A DNA stretch of 64,000 bases from Paradevosia sp036499825 (lineage in GTDB: Bacteria; Pseudomonadota; Alphaproteobacteria; Rhizobiales; Devosiaceae), in contig DASYCZ010000008.1 in assembly GCA_036499825.1 (NCBI GenBank), forward strand, positions 93,335 to 157,334. The letters are read 5' to 3'. The position numbers and the translations under genes are program-made. The notes under the pieces are model-generated. The model was given only the letters and a program-made list of their open reading frames with translations, had not been told where the DNA came from and made no database searches. Positions 52,346 through 63,021 of this stretch are shown here, piece by piece. Within the stretch, counting starts at the first letter, position 1; each line of letters opens with the position of its first letter.

Positions 52346-52419
52346 TTTTCAGTCGATCTCCCTCCCCTTGATGGGGAGGGATTGAGGGTGGGGTGGGGCA
52401 ACACGCACCGCTCCATCGT
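52346..52419 (+). repeat. dispersed intergenic repeat, family 2, copy B
   Basis: Matches copy A at 31661-31732 over its whole length: ttttcagtcga, ctccctcccc-ttg-atggggagggatt-gagggtggggtgggg, and the ATCGT end. It lies between the DUF4167 gene and the TetR gene, in the 241-bp gap. Confidence 0.8.
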
Positions 52420-52457
52420 GCCCCCTCCGGGTGACGCAGACTGATGGCGCGATTGAA

Positions 52458-53132
52458 TTATTCAGTAAGGCCGGGCGGTTGCCCGGCTTTTGCTTTTTCA
52501 GCCAGCAGTTCGGCCTGCCGCTGGCGGAGGCCCGCGATCATCAAGGCCAAGCCGCGTTCGAAGCTGGAGATGCGTTGCTGGCCGCGGACGGCGGTCACGG
52601 CGTCACGCAGGGTTGGATAGGGGAGTTCGTCGAAGTTGCGACGCTCCCGACCGGCGGCCACGGCGGCTTCCATGCGCTCAAGCTCTGCCTGGTGCTCGAG
52701 TGCCGAGCCGATGATGAAATTGCCGAAACTCCAGATGGTGACGAGGGCTTCCCCGGGCGGAAAGCCGGCTTTGGTCCATAGTTCCAGCATCCTGTCGATA
52801 TGGGGCAGCATAGCCTCGGTGGGTCGGTTCCCGGCAACGACGCGCGGGCCGTCCCGATAGGTGATCATGGCCTGGTAGCGCCGGCGCATCTGCGCCTCGA
52901 CACGTTGCCACCATTCCGCCGTTTCGGGCAGCGGCGAGCGCCGGGCTTCCTTTACCACCATGGCTTCGGCCATGAGGTCGAGCAGTTGCCGCTTGTCGCG
53001 TACATGCCAGTAGAGCGTCGGTGCGGAAATGCCGAGTTCCTTGGCGAGGCGCCTGAGGGTCAGGCGATCGAGGCCTTCGGCATCGAGCAGGCGCAAAGCG
53101 GCGTCGATCACATCTTGCCGGGTCAGCGCCAT
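52458..53132 (-). CDS. TetR family repressor with tetracycline-repressor-type C-terminal domain
   Basis: A 224-residue regulator. The N-terminal helix-turn-helix (residues 6-45, VIDAALRLLDAEGLDRLTLRRLAKELGISAPTLYWHVRDKRQLL) is of the TetR class, and the C-terminal part (about 75-205) matches the TetR_C ligand domain. It is divergent from an ABC exporter and two copies of a 13-bp dyad lie in the shared promoter region; it is the obvious repressor of the exporter. Confidence 0.92.
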   Translation of the reverse strand: MALTRQDVIDAALRLLDAEGLDRLTLRRLAKELGISAPTLYWHVRDKRQLLDLMAEAMVVKEARRSPLPETAEWWQRVEAQMRRRYQAMITYRDGPRVVAGNRPTEAMLPHIDRMLELWTKAGFPPGEALVTIWSFGNFIIGSALEHQAELERMEAAVAAGRERRNFDELPYPTLRDAVTAVRGQQRISSFERGLALMIAGLRQRQAELLAEKAKAGQPPGLTE

Positions 53133-53148
53133 GGCGCGGGTTTCTCCG

Positions 53149-53198
53149 TTGTCTCTCTAACAGTGTTAGGCTATAGCACATCTAACAGTGTTAGAGAA
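53149..53198. promoter_or_regulatory. divergent promoter with tandem TetR operators
   Basis: Two identical dyads, ctaacagtgttag, are at 53157-53169 and 53182-53194, 25 bp apart. The first fills the spacer of a plus-strand promoter TTGTCT (53149-53154)-N17-TATAGC (53172-53177). The TATAGC is part of the palindrome gctatagc (53170-53177), giving the minus strand its own TATAGC with a TTCTCT 17 bases before it. A repressor bound here would block both promoters. Confidence 0.75.
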
Positions 53199-53213
53199 AC
53201 CTGGGAGTTTCGC

Positions 53214-54233
53214 ATGGACGCCCCGAGGCGGGATGCCGTGGAAGCGGTCGCGCCGGCAACCGAGGACGCCGTGAAGGTCCGCGGCCTGGTCAAGCGCTAT
53301 AAGTCGGTGGAGGCGGTGCGCGGCATCGACCTGACCGTGAAGGCCGGCGAGACCTTCGGGTTCCTGGGGCCAAACGGCGCCGGTAAATCCACCACCATCA
53401 AGATCTTGTGCACACTGGTCGATGCCAGCGAGGGCACGGCGGAAGTGGCGGGCTTCAACGTCGCCACACACCGTGACGCGGTGCGCCGGCGCATCGGGCT
53501 GGTCTTCCAGGAGCCGACGCTCGACGGCTATCTCAGCGCCGAGCAAAATCTCAGGTTTCACGGCGAGCTCTATGGCGTCGACCGCACGACGGCCGCGGCG
53601 CGCCGGCAGGAAGTGCTGGAAATGGTGGGCCTGTGGGACCGGCGGGCTGACCTGGTGAAAAACTTTTCGGGCGGCATGCGGCGGCGGCTGGAAATCGCAC
53701 GCGGCCTGCTGCATTCGCCGCGCGTGCTGTTTCTCGATGAGCCGACGATCGGGCTCGATCCGCAGACGCGCGCCTCGATCTGGAAATATCTCGCCGAACT
53801 GCACAAGCGCGAGGACATCACGGTGTTCGTGACCACGCACTATATGGACGAAGCCGAGAACTGCGATCGCATCGCCATCATGAATGAGGGGCAGATCGTG
53901 GCCCTCGATACGCCCGAGGCGCTGAAAGCGGCGGTCGGCAAGGATCGCGTGACGATCTCGACGGCCGACGACGCTGCGGCGATCATCGGCCTCAAGGAGA
54001 AATTCGGGCTGGAGGCGGCGTTGCGCGAGGGCCTCGTGACCTTCGCGGTGGCGGAGGGGGCGGCATTCGTGCCGCAGCTGTTCGAAAGGCTCGGGGTTGC
54101 CATTCGCTCGGTGACGGTGACTCGTCCGAGCCTTGATGATGTGTTTCTCGCCCATACGGGCACGACGCTGCGCGATGCGGAGAGCCACGAACGTTTCAAC
54201 CCGGCCATGGCGGCCCGGCGCAGGGGAGCCTGA
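53214..54233 (+). CDS. ABC transporter ATP-binding protein (DrrA-like)
   Basis: A 339-residue ATPase of the daunorubicin-resistance type. Walker A GPNGAGKS, signature NFSGGMRRRLEIARGLLHSP, Walker B VLFLDEPTIGLDP, and a C-terminal regulatory part of about 100 residues. ATG 53214 is chosen; upstream in-frame codons overlap the TetR gene. It forms a two-gene operon with the permease (2-bp gap). It should export drugs, lipids or antibiotics. Confidence 0.93.
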   Translation: MDAPRRDAVEAVAPATEDAVKVRGLVKRYKSVEAVRGIDLTVKAGETFGFLGPNGAGKSTTIKILCTLVDASEGTAEVAGFNVATHRDAVRRRIGLVFQEPTLDGYLSAEQNLRFHGELYGVDRTTAAARRQEVLEMVGLWDRRADLVKNFSGGMRRRLEIARGLLHSPRVLFLDEPTIGLDPQTRASIWKYLAELHKREDITVFVTTHYMDEAENCDRIAIMNEGQIVALDTPEALKAAVGKDRVTISTADDAAAIIGLKEKFGLEAALREGLVTFAVAEGAAFVPQLFERLGVAIRSVTVTRPSLDDVFLAHTGTTLRDAESHERFNPAMAARRRGA

Positions 54234-54235
54234 GC

Positions 54236-55093
54236 ATGGCACAAGCAAGCATTGCCTCGGTGGTCGTGCCCAAAGGCGGGCTGAAGCACGAGATCCGCGC
54301 CACGATGGTGGTGTGGGAGCGCGAGATGATCCGCTTCCGCCGCGATCCGGCGCGTATCGTTTCATCCTTCGTGCAGCCGATCCTGTTCCTGTTCGTACTC
54401 GGTGGCGGCCTGTCGTCGCTGGTGCAGTCGAACACCGGCAGCGTGGATTTCAAGACGTTCCTGTTCCCGGGCGTCCTGGCTATGTCGGTGCTGTTCACGG
54501 CAGCGTTCTCGGGCATTTCCATGGTGTGGGACCGCGAATTCGGTTTCCTGCGTGAAATGCTGGTGGCGCCGGTGTCGGCGGCGGCGATCCTTACGGGCAA
54601 ATGCCTGGGCGGAGCGAGCGTCGCCACCATCCAGTCGATCGTGATCCTGCTGCTGGCCGGGCTGGTGGGCGTGCCCTACGACATCCCCATGTTCATCGAG
54701 ATGCTGGTGATCCTGTTCATCATGAGCTTCATGATCACGGCACTTGGCCTGGTGCTGGCGGCGCGGGCCAAGCAGGTGCAATCGGCGATGCCATTGGTGC
54801 AGATGATCATCACGCCGCTGATGTTCCTGTCGGGCGCGTTGTTCCCGCTGGCGAGGCTGCCGGGCTGGCTCTACTGGATCACCCATATCAACCCGATGAC
54901 CTATGCGGTGGAGCCACTGCGCAGCACGGTGTTCGACCGCCTGACCATCGATCCGGCGACGCGGGCGCTGCTCGACCCTGGCATCATGTGGGGCAATTGG
55001 CAGGTGCCGATACCGCTCCAGATCGCCATCGTGGTGATTTCGGCCCTGGCGCTGCTGAGCGTCGCGGTGAAGCTGTTCGCCCGGACCGAATAG
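54236..55093 (+). CDS. ABC-2 type transporter permease (DrrB-like)
   Basis: A 285-residue membrane protein with six hydrophobic helices, starting with an N-terminal cytosolic basic segment and then the RRDPARIVSSFVQPILFLFVL of the ABC-2 family. The typical ABC-2 motif MFLSGALFPLARLPGWLYWITHINPMTYAVEPLR lies near the C-terminus. It completes the exporter with the preceding ATPase. A terminator follows about 30 bp after the stop. Confidence 0.92.
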   Translation: MAQASIASVVVPKGGLKHEIRATMVVWEREMIRFRRDPARIVSSFVQPILFLFVLGGGLSSLVQSNTGSVDFKTFLFPGVLAMSVLFTAAFSGISMVWDREFGFLREMLVAPVSAAAILTGKCLGGASVATIQSIVILLLAGLVGVPYDIPMFIEMLVILFIMSFMITALGLVLAARAKQVQSAMPLVQMIITPLMFLSGALFPLARLPGWLYWITHINPMTYAVEPLRSTVFDRLTIDPATRALLDPGIMWGNWQVPIPLQIAIVVISALALLSVAVKLFARTE

Positions 55094-55123
55094 AAGCGGT
55101 TTCAAAGGCATCAAGATTTTGGG

Positions 55124-55155
55124 AGGCCGGGCGCCACGCCCGGCCTTTTGTTTTT
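55124..55155 (+). terminator. intrinsic terminator after the ABC permease gene
   Basis: aggccgggcg (55124-55133) pairs with cgcccggcct (55137-55146), a 10-bp stem with a 3-nt loop, followed by TTTTGTTTTTC. It closes the exporter operon before clpB. Confidence 0.88.
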
Positions 55156-55279
55156 CTGAGGCGTTCCTATATTTCTGATGTTGCCGGGGAGCGCCGCCGA
55201 GCGGGCCTCCGGAATCACAACGTTTCCGGCGTTATCCTTGTGCCGATAGGGCAAGGAAGCGCGGCAAGAGGAGAGTTGC

Positions 55280-57895
<2,616 letters not shown>

Positions 57896-57947
57896 GCCAC
57901 GCCAAACAATCGACGCCGAGGTCTCCCTTTCACCAGGGCGTCGGAAA

Positions 57948-57980
57948 GAGGCCGGTCCCAGGACCGGCCTCTTGTCTTTT
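57948..57980 (+). terminator. intrinsic terminator after clpB
   Basis: gaggccggtcc (57948-57958) pairs perfectly with ggaccggcctc (57961-57971), an 11-bp stem, followed by TTGTCTTTT. Confidence 0.88.
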
Positions 57981-58049
57981 CGGGTTGTGGCGCGGTCAAA
58001 GCTAGATTAGAACAAAAAGGGAACGATATGACCGCAGAGGAGCGACATC

Positions 58050-58394
58050 ATGGCCGACTATCGTATCGACTATCTGGAATTTCCGAGCAGAGACGGGGCG
58101 GCAAGCCGCAGCTTTTTCACCGATGCCTTCGGCTGGTCATTCACCCATTATGGACCGACCTACGACGCCATCAATGATGCGGGCATCGATACCGGCATCC
58201 AGTCGGATACGGGGGAGGCAACGGCTGCGCCGCTGGCCATCATCCATACCGACGATCTGGAGCAGGCGCTGCTGCAGGTGGTGGCGGCGGGTGGCACCAT
58301 CACGCGGGATCCGTTCGACTTTCCGGGCGGGCGGCGATTTCATTTCCGCGAGCCGGGCGGAAATGAACTGGCGGTGTGGATCGAGCGCGCGTAG
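58050..58394 (+). CDS. VOC family protein (glyoxalase-like)
   Basis: A 114-residue protein of the vicinal-oxygen-chelate fold with two beta-alpha-beta-beta-beta modules: DYLEFPSRDGAASRSFFTDAFGW and then LAIIHTDDLEQALLQVVAAGGTITRDPF, ending FREPGGNELAVWIE. The E in the last motif is a metal-type ligand; the usual first His is replaced by other residues, so enzyme activity is uncertain. The MFS gene follows on the same strand. Confidence 0.85.
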   Translation: MADYRIDYLEFPSRDGAASRSFFTDAFGWSFTHYGPTYDAINDAGIDTGIQSDTGEATAAPLAIIHTDDLEQALLQVVAAGGTITRDPFDFPGGRRFHFREPGGNELAVWIERA

Positions 58395-58426
58395 CCTTTG
58401 AGGGCAGCAATTCCGGGAGACCTCGC

Positions 58427-59947
58427 GTGAGCACAGCCGAAAGCACCGAAGCGCCTGCATCCGTGTTCTGCCCTCCCGAAATGCGCATCTATGTCTTGGT
58501 GGCGGCGATTCTTGCCTCCGCCATGGGCTTCATCGATGGCTCGGTGATCTCGATCGCGACGCCGGCGATCCGGGCGGGGCTCGGCGCCTCGCTGGCGGAT
58601 GCGCAATGGGTTTCCAACGGCTACATGCTGTTTCTTGCCTCGTTGCTGCTGCTCGGCGGGGCCGCCGGCGACCGCTTCGGGTTGCGGCGCGTGTTCATGG
58701 GCGGCATCGCACTGTTCGTGGTGGCGTCTATCGTGTGCGCGCTGGCGGTGAGCCCGGCGATGTTGATCGTGTCGCGGGCGTTCCAGGGCATCGGGGCGGC
58801 GTTCATGGTGCCCTCGAGTCTGGCCATTATCGCCAAGGCCTATCCGCGCGACCAACGCGGCCGGGCCATAGGCATCTGGGCGGCGGCATCGTCGCTGACC
58901 ACGATATTGGGGCCGATCATCGGCGGTTTCATTCTCACGGTCTTGGGGGACTGGAGCTGGAGGTTGGTCTTCGCCATCAACCTGCCGCTGGGTCTGGGCG
59001 CGATCGCGTTCCTGTGGTGGCGGGTGCCGGAAGATGAACCGGCCAGCGGACGCCGCCTCGACTGGGTCGGCGGTGTGCTGGTCACGCTGGCGCTCGGGCT
59101 GATCGCATTCGGTCTCACCAGCAGCAATGGCGAGAGCGCGCCGGAGTTCAATCACGTGGCGCTCTATAGCGGTATCGGCGTGGTGCTGATGATCGCCTTC
59201 CTCATCTGGGAGACGCGGACGCGCCAGCCCATGATGCCGCTACGGCTGTTTGGCAGCCGCAGTTTTTCGGGTGCCAATGCGCTGACTTTCGCGCTCTACT
59301 TCTCGCTGGCGGCAGTGGGGTTCTATCTGCCGATGACGATGATCAGCGGTTGGGGAGAAACGCCGGCGACGGTGGCTTTCGCCTCGTTGCCGCTGGGCAT
59401 CGCGCTGACGGTGCTGTCGTCCTATACGGGCAAATTGTCGGACCGGTTCGGACCGGGGCCGCCGATTGCCGGCGGTGCGCTGCTGGTCTCGATCGCGTTT
59501 GCCGGGTTGGCGCTGGTGGCGCCGCTGCACAATGTGTGGTTCGCGGTCGTACCGTTCATGACCCTGATGGGCATCGGCATGGGATTCGTGGTGTCACCGC
59601 TGTCGACCGCTGTGATGACGTCGCTCGACGATGCCGATAGCGGCATAGCCTCGGGCGTCAACAATGCGGTGGCGCGGGTCGCGGGCCTGTTGGCGGTGGC
59701 GCTGATGGGGAGCGTTGCGGCACTGGTGTTCAACGCATTGCTTGGCGCTGGTGCGCAGGGACAGTCGTTCGGCATGCCGCCGGCGGCAGGTGCGCTCTCG
59801 CCGGAACTCGATGCGGCGCGTGTCATGGCGACGGACCGGGCGTTCGCGGCGGTGGCGGGATGTACGGCTGTGCTGTCGTTGATCTCGGCGGCGATCGCCT
59901 GGATCACGCTCGACAGGCGAGGGGGCGGCCCGAGGCGGGCAGCCTAG
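58427..59947 (+). CDS. MFS transporter, DHA2 family (drug exporter)
   Basis: A 506-residue membrane protein with about 14 helices, as in EmrB/QacA. Helix 1 has FIDGSVISIATPAIR, the motif A-like GDRFGLRRVFMGG follows helix 2, and GIGAAFMVPSSLAII is the motif C-like region. The start is GTG 58427, which follows GGGAGA; the longer reading to 58376 overlaps the VOC gene. It is convergent with the M23 peptidase, overlapping by 4 bp at the stops. Confidence 0.9.
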   Translation: MSTAESTEAPASVFCPPEMRIYVLVAAILASAMGFIDGSVISIATPAIRAGLGASLADAQWVSNGYMLFLASLLLLGGAAGDRFGLRRVFMGGIALFVVASIVCALAVSPAMLIVSRAFQGIGAAFMVPSSLAIIAKAYPRDQRGRAIGIWAAASSLTTILGPIIGGFILTVLGDWSWRLVFAINLPLGLGAIAFLWWRVPEDEPASGRRLDWVGGVLVTLALGLIAFGLTSSNGESAPEFNHVALYSGIGVVLMIAFLIWETRTRQPMMPLRLFGSRSFSGANALTFALYFSLAAVGFYLPMTMISGWGETPATVAFASLPLGIALTVLSSYTGKLSDRFGPGPPIAGGALLVSIAFAGLALVAPLHNVWFAVVPFMTLMGIGMGFVVSPLSTAVMTSLDDADSGIASGVNNAVARVAGLLAVALMGSVAALVFNALLGAGAQGQSFGMPPAAGALSPELDAARVMATDRAFAAVAGCTAVLSLISAAIAWITLDRRGGGPRRAA

Positions 59948-61896
59948 TTGTTGGTGGCGACGGTGACGGGCGCCGGATCACGCTGCATGAGATCTCGGAT
60001 CTGGGTCACGGTTTCGGCGAAGCGCTGCTGGTATTGCGCCGGCAGCGACTTATCGCGCGGCAGCTTGACGCTGAGGGCATCCACATAGTTGCCGTTGATG
60101 CGGATTTCGAAATGCAGGTGCGGACCGGTGGCATCGCCGGTGGCGCCGACGAGGCCAATGACCTGGCCCTGGCGGACATGGGCACCGACCGTGGTGTCGA
60201 TCTTGCTCATATGGCCATAGGCGGTTTCGAAGCCGTTGACGTGCTTGATCAAGACGAGATTGCCATAGCCGGAAGACCAGCCGGCCTTTTCGACGACGCC
60301 ATCGCCCGAGGCGTAGATGGGGGTACCCTTGGGAGCGGCGAGATCGACGCCGGTGTGCAGGATGCGGGTGTGGAAGATCGGGTGGATGCGATAGCCGAAG
60401 GGTGAGGTCACCTTGCCGCCGCCCTGCAGCGGCCGGCGGGTGAGGAAGCGTTTGCCCGTCTCGCCGTCGGGATCGAAGAAATCGACCTTGCCGTCATCGG
60501 TGCGGAAACGGAACAGCTCCTTCAGCGTCGTGCCGAGCTTGAGCCCCACATAGATGAGTTCCTGGTGCCCCTGAGCATCGGGTGGGGTCTGCAGGATCTC
60601 GATCGAATCGCCTGGCGAGATCTTTTTGGTGAGGTCCAGATCGTAGGCATACATCGCCAGGATATGCTTGATCGTGGGATCGGAGAGATCGTGCTTGCGG
60701 CCGGTTTCCCAGATCGAACGATAGATCGAGGGCAGGTTGGCGACGTTGATCTCTTCGGTATCTTCCTCGGGGAAGACGATCTTGGGCGGCTCGGTCGCCA
60801 GCACGTACTGGCCCTTGTCGGTAATCGAAACCGTCGCGGCGTGGCGATCGGTATTGGTGGCGTCGTCGTGAATATAGATGCTCATCCGGAAGGGAATGAG
60901 GGTGTCTGAATTCGACCATGAGCCGAAAAGGATGCGCAGGCGTGCCCCCGCCGGCAGGTTGGTGGAGGGATAGACGTTGCGCAGCGTCGCCGTGATGGCG
61001 CTGATGTTGTTGGCGGTGAAGCCGTTCTTCTTCAGCGTATCTTCGAGCGGTGCGGCTTCTCTTATAGTCAGAAGCCGCTCGGACCGGCCGGGACCGGCGC
61101 CGGGCAGCGTGGTCTTGGGCATGGCGGTGACGTTCTCGGCCACGCCCTTGATCACGGCATCACCGGAGTCGACGGCGCCCAGATCATGCAGGGACCCATC
61201 GTCGGGCGCATAAGCGAGCGCCGTCGGATCGCTTTCCACATAAGCGCTTTCCATGGCGCCGCGCACATAGTCGGCCGCGCTCTGGTCGGAAATGGCGCGG
61301 GGCGGCGCGACCGTCAAAGGAAGCGAAGCGAGCTTGATGGAAACCTCGCCCTCGACTTCGGCGCCGTAGATGTCGGTGTTGACGAGGGAGCTATCGTCGG
61401 GGCCGCTGTCGCTATCGGCGAGCAAGGCGACGGGATCGTAGTCGGGAATGCCGTCGGAGAGCTGGGTGGCGGCGGTGGCGAGCGTGGCGCGCAGACGCGA
61501 GAATTGTTCCTTCTTGACCATGTCACGGCCATCGACCGCCTCCTTGACGGTGGCCTCAACGGTCTCGAGTTCGGAACGCTGCTGGGCGACGGGACGTACG
61601 CGGTTGGTCTTGCCGCCGAGATTGCTCGGGGTCGGCGGCGTGGGAGCCGTGGCGACCTGCAGCGCCTCATAGGCGGTGGAGAAAGTATTGACGCCCTGGA
61701 AGGAAACATAGAGCGCGGCGCCCATCAGCAGGACGCTGGTCAGCCCCGTCATCACCGTGCCGGTAAGCCAGGACATGGAGAGTTCGCGACCGTGGGGGAT
61801 GTCGCCATCGGTGGATTGCACCGTCAGGGCGGGGCAGTCTTCGTAGCCTGTCGCCTTCAAAAGGGCGGCATGGCGATTTCGCTGCGCAGCGTTCAC
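59944..61896 (-). CDS. M23 family metallopeptidase, membrane anchored
   Basis: A 650-residue protein: a cytosolic N-terminus, one helix (about 44-66, GTVMTGLTSVLLMGAALYVSF), a long coiled-coil and beta-rich central region (100-490), and a C-terminal M23 LytM domain (about 500-625). The zinc ligands are in HTGVDLAAPKGTPIYA (H and D) and HLHFE; TAYGHM is also present. It probably hydrolyses peptidoglycan crosslinks in the periplasm or regulates cell separation. It is divergent from the ArsR gene. Confidence 0.9.
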   Translation of the reverse strand: MNAAQRNRHAALLKATGYEDCPALTVQSTDGDIPHGRELSMSWLTGTVMTGLTSVLLMGAALYVSFQGVNTFSTAYEALQVATAPTPPTPSNLGGKTNRVRPVAQQRSELETVEATVKEAVDGRDMVKKEQFSRLRATLATAATQLSDGIPDYDPVALLADSDSGPDDSSLVNTDIYGAEVEGEVSIKLASLPLTVAPPRAISDQSAADYVRGAMESAYVESDPTALAYAPDDGSLHDLGAVDSGDAVIKGVAENVTAMPKTTLPGAGPGRSERLLTIREAAPLEDTLKKNGFTANNISAITATLRNVYPSTNLPAGARLRILFGSWSNSDTLIPFRMSIYIHDDATNTDRHAATVSITDKGQYVLATEPPKIVFPEEDTEEINVANLPSIYRSIWETGRKHDLSDPTIKHILAMYAYDLDLTKKISPGDSIEILQTPPDAQGHQELIYVGLKLGTTLKELFRFRTDDGKVDFFDPDGETGKRFLTRRPLQGGGKVTSPFGYRIHPIFHTRILHTGVDLAAPKGTPIYASGDGVVEKAGWSSGYGNLVLIKHVNGFETAYGHMSKIDTTVGAHVRQGQVIGLVGATGDATGPHLHFEIRINGNYVDALSVKLPRDKSLPAQYQQRFAETVTQIRDLMQRDPAPVTVATNN

Positions 61897-62226
61897 CCGT
61901 TCTGTCCCTAACGATTACCCCAAACGGCCGCAGCCATATTCGCCATGAGTGTTACTGCCATGACACGTTGGTATATGCCAGTCACTAACCAGTTCCGTGC
62001 GTCTCCATTCGTCGCCAAATACGGCGAAACTAGGCTCGGGGCCTGTGGAGGGTTGTGGATTGGGTCGGCGGCCGAGGTCCTCCGGCCCCATAAGGCGCAG
62101 CAATGAAGGCGCGCCGCTTTACGGATGGCTTGGGTTGCACCGTGATTTGCAAGGCAGGCGTAAGGGCAGCAGTTGCACAAATCAATTAGCATTGACTCAT
62201 TAATTAGCTATCGCTAATGTTTCTTC
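61897..62226. other. non-coding divergent region (330 bp)
   Basis: This gap separates the M23 peptidase (minus) from the ArsR gene (plus). I see no gene. The right part is AT-rich and holds the ArsR promoter and dyad described separately. Imperfect dyads near 61945 (gtgttactgccatgacac) may belong to the peptidase promoter. Confidence 0.5.
62192..62220 (+). promoter_or_regulatory. ArsR promoter with embedded dyad and possible leaderless start
   Basis: TTGACT (62192-62197)-N17-TAATGT (62215-62220) forms a good sigma-70-type promoter. The perfect dyad attagc-tatc-gctaat (62203-62218) spans spacer and -10, a typical autorepressor site. The predicted transcription start would be at or next to the ATG at 62227, and no Shine-Dalgarno is visible before that ATG, so the mRNA is probably leaderless. 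Confidence 0.7.
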
Positions 62227-62556
62227 ATGACCGAAGCCGCTTCCATCAACACCGTCATGCGCGCGCTTGCCGATCCCACACGGCGGGCCGTGTTCGAGCA
62301 GGTCGTCAGCGCCAACGAGATCACCGTCGTCGAATTGACGCGGGGCAGTGGGGTGACGCAGGGCGCCGTCTCACAGCACCTCAAGGCTCTGAAGCAGGCG
62401 GGCCTCGTCGCCGAGCGCCCCGAAGGCCGGAAAGTCTATTATCGCGCCGAGCCCGAGGGCCTCGCGCCGCTAGTCGACTGGATGAGCCACTACGGCGTCT
62501 TCTGGCGCGAACGCTTTGCCAATCTCAGAACATTGCTGAAGGAAATTGATCCATGA
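62227..62556 (+). CDS. ArsR family HTH regulator
   Basis: A 109-residue winged-helix protein. The core RALADPTRRAVFEQVV and VTQGAVSQHLKALKQAGLVAERPEGRKVYYRAEPEGL is the ArsR class that pairs with SRPBCC (AHSA1-like) enzymes, not the metal sensors: no Cys pair is visible. Its stop overlaps the next start by 4 bp, so both are one unit. It probably represses its own operon through the dyad at 62203-62218. Confidence 0.92.
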   Translation: MTEAASINTVMRALADPTRRAVFEQVVSANEITVVELTRGSGVTQGAVSQHLKALKQAGLVAERPEGRKVYYRAEPEGLAPLVDWMSHYGVFWRERFANLRTLLKEIDP

Positions 62557-63017
62557 ATGAGGCCACCCCAAAGCTCGTCACGCAAGACATTGTGGTCGAT
62601 GAGGTTTTCCCCCATACGCCGGAGATGCTGTGGAGAACGCTGACCACGGCCAAACTGATGGGCCGCTGGCTCATGGTGCCTGCCGGGTTCGAGCCGGTGG
62701 AAGGCAGGCATTTCACCTATCAGACGACGCCGGCGGGTGCCTGGGACGGCACCATCCATTGCCAGGTGCTGGAGGTGAAGCCGAATGAGCGCCTGGTCTA
62801 TGCCTGGAAGGGCGGGGATGAGGGGAACGCCGGGTATGGTTCGCGGCTCGATACGGTGGTGACGTTCAGCCTGGCCAGGGTTGAAAATGGCACACGCCTT
62901 CGTCTCCTCCATTCGGGCTTCGTCATGCCCAGGAACGAGAGTGCCTTCAATAGCATGAGCGGTGGCTGGAAGCAGGTCGTTCCGAACATCGGCGCTATCG
63001 CGGGCGAGGCGGAATGA
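62553..63017 (+). CDS. SRPBCC/AHSA1-like protein
   Basis: A 154-residue protein of the START/Bet v1-like fold: DIVVDEVFPHTPEMLWRTLTTAKLMGRWLM and WDGTIHCQVLEVKPNERLVYAWKG, with RLDTVVTFSLARVENGTRLRLLHSGF, the pattern of AHSA1-type proteins. It forms an operon with the ArsR gene, the common bacterial ArsR-SRPBCC arrangement; ligand unknown. The GFA pseudogene begins 4 bp after its stop. Confidence 0.88.
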   Translation: MNEATPKLVTQDIVVDEVFPHTPEMLWRTLTTAKLMGRWLMVPAGFEPVEGRHFTYQTTPAGAWDGTIHCQVLEVKPNERLVYAWKGGDEGNAGYGSRLDTVVTFSLARVENGTRLRLLHSGFVMPRNESAFNSMSGGWKQVVPNIGAIAGEAE

Positions 63018-63021
63018 AGCG

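Noticed and set aside
55157..55279. RNA thermometer or RpoH promoter before clpB
   Set aside because: CTTTTG followed by CTATATTT (about 55145-55175) only weakly resembles the alphaproteobacterial heat-shock pattern, and no hairpin covers the ribosome site clearly.
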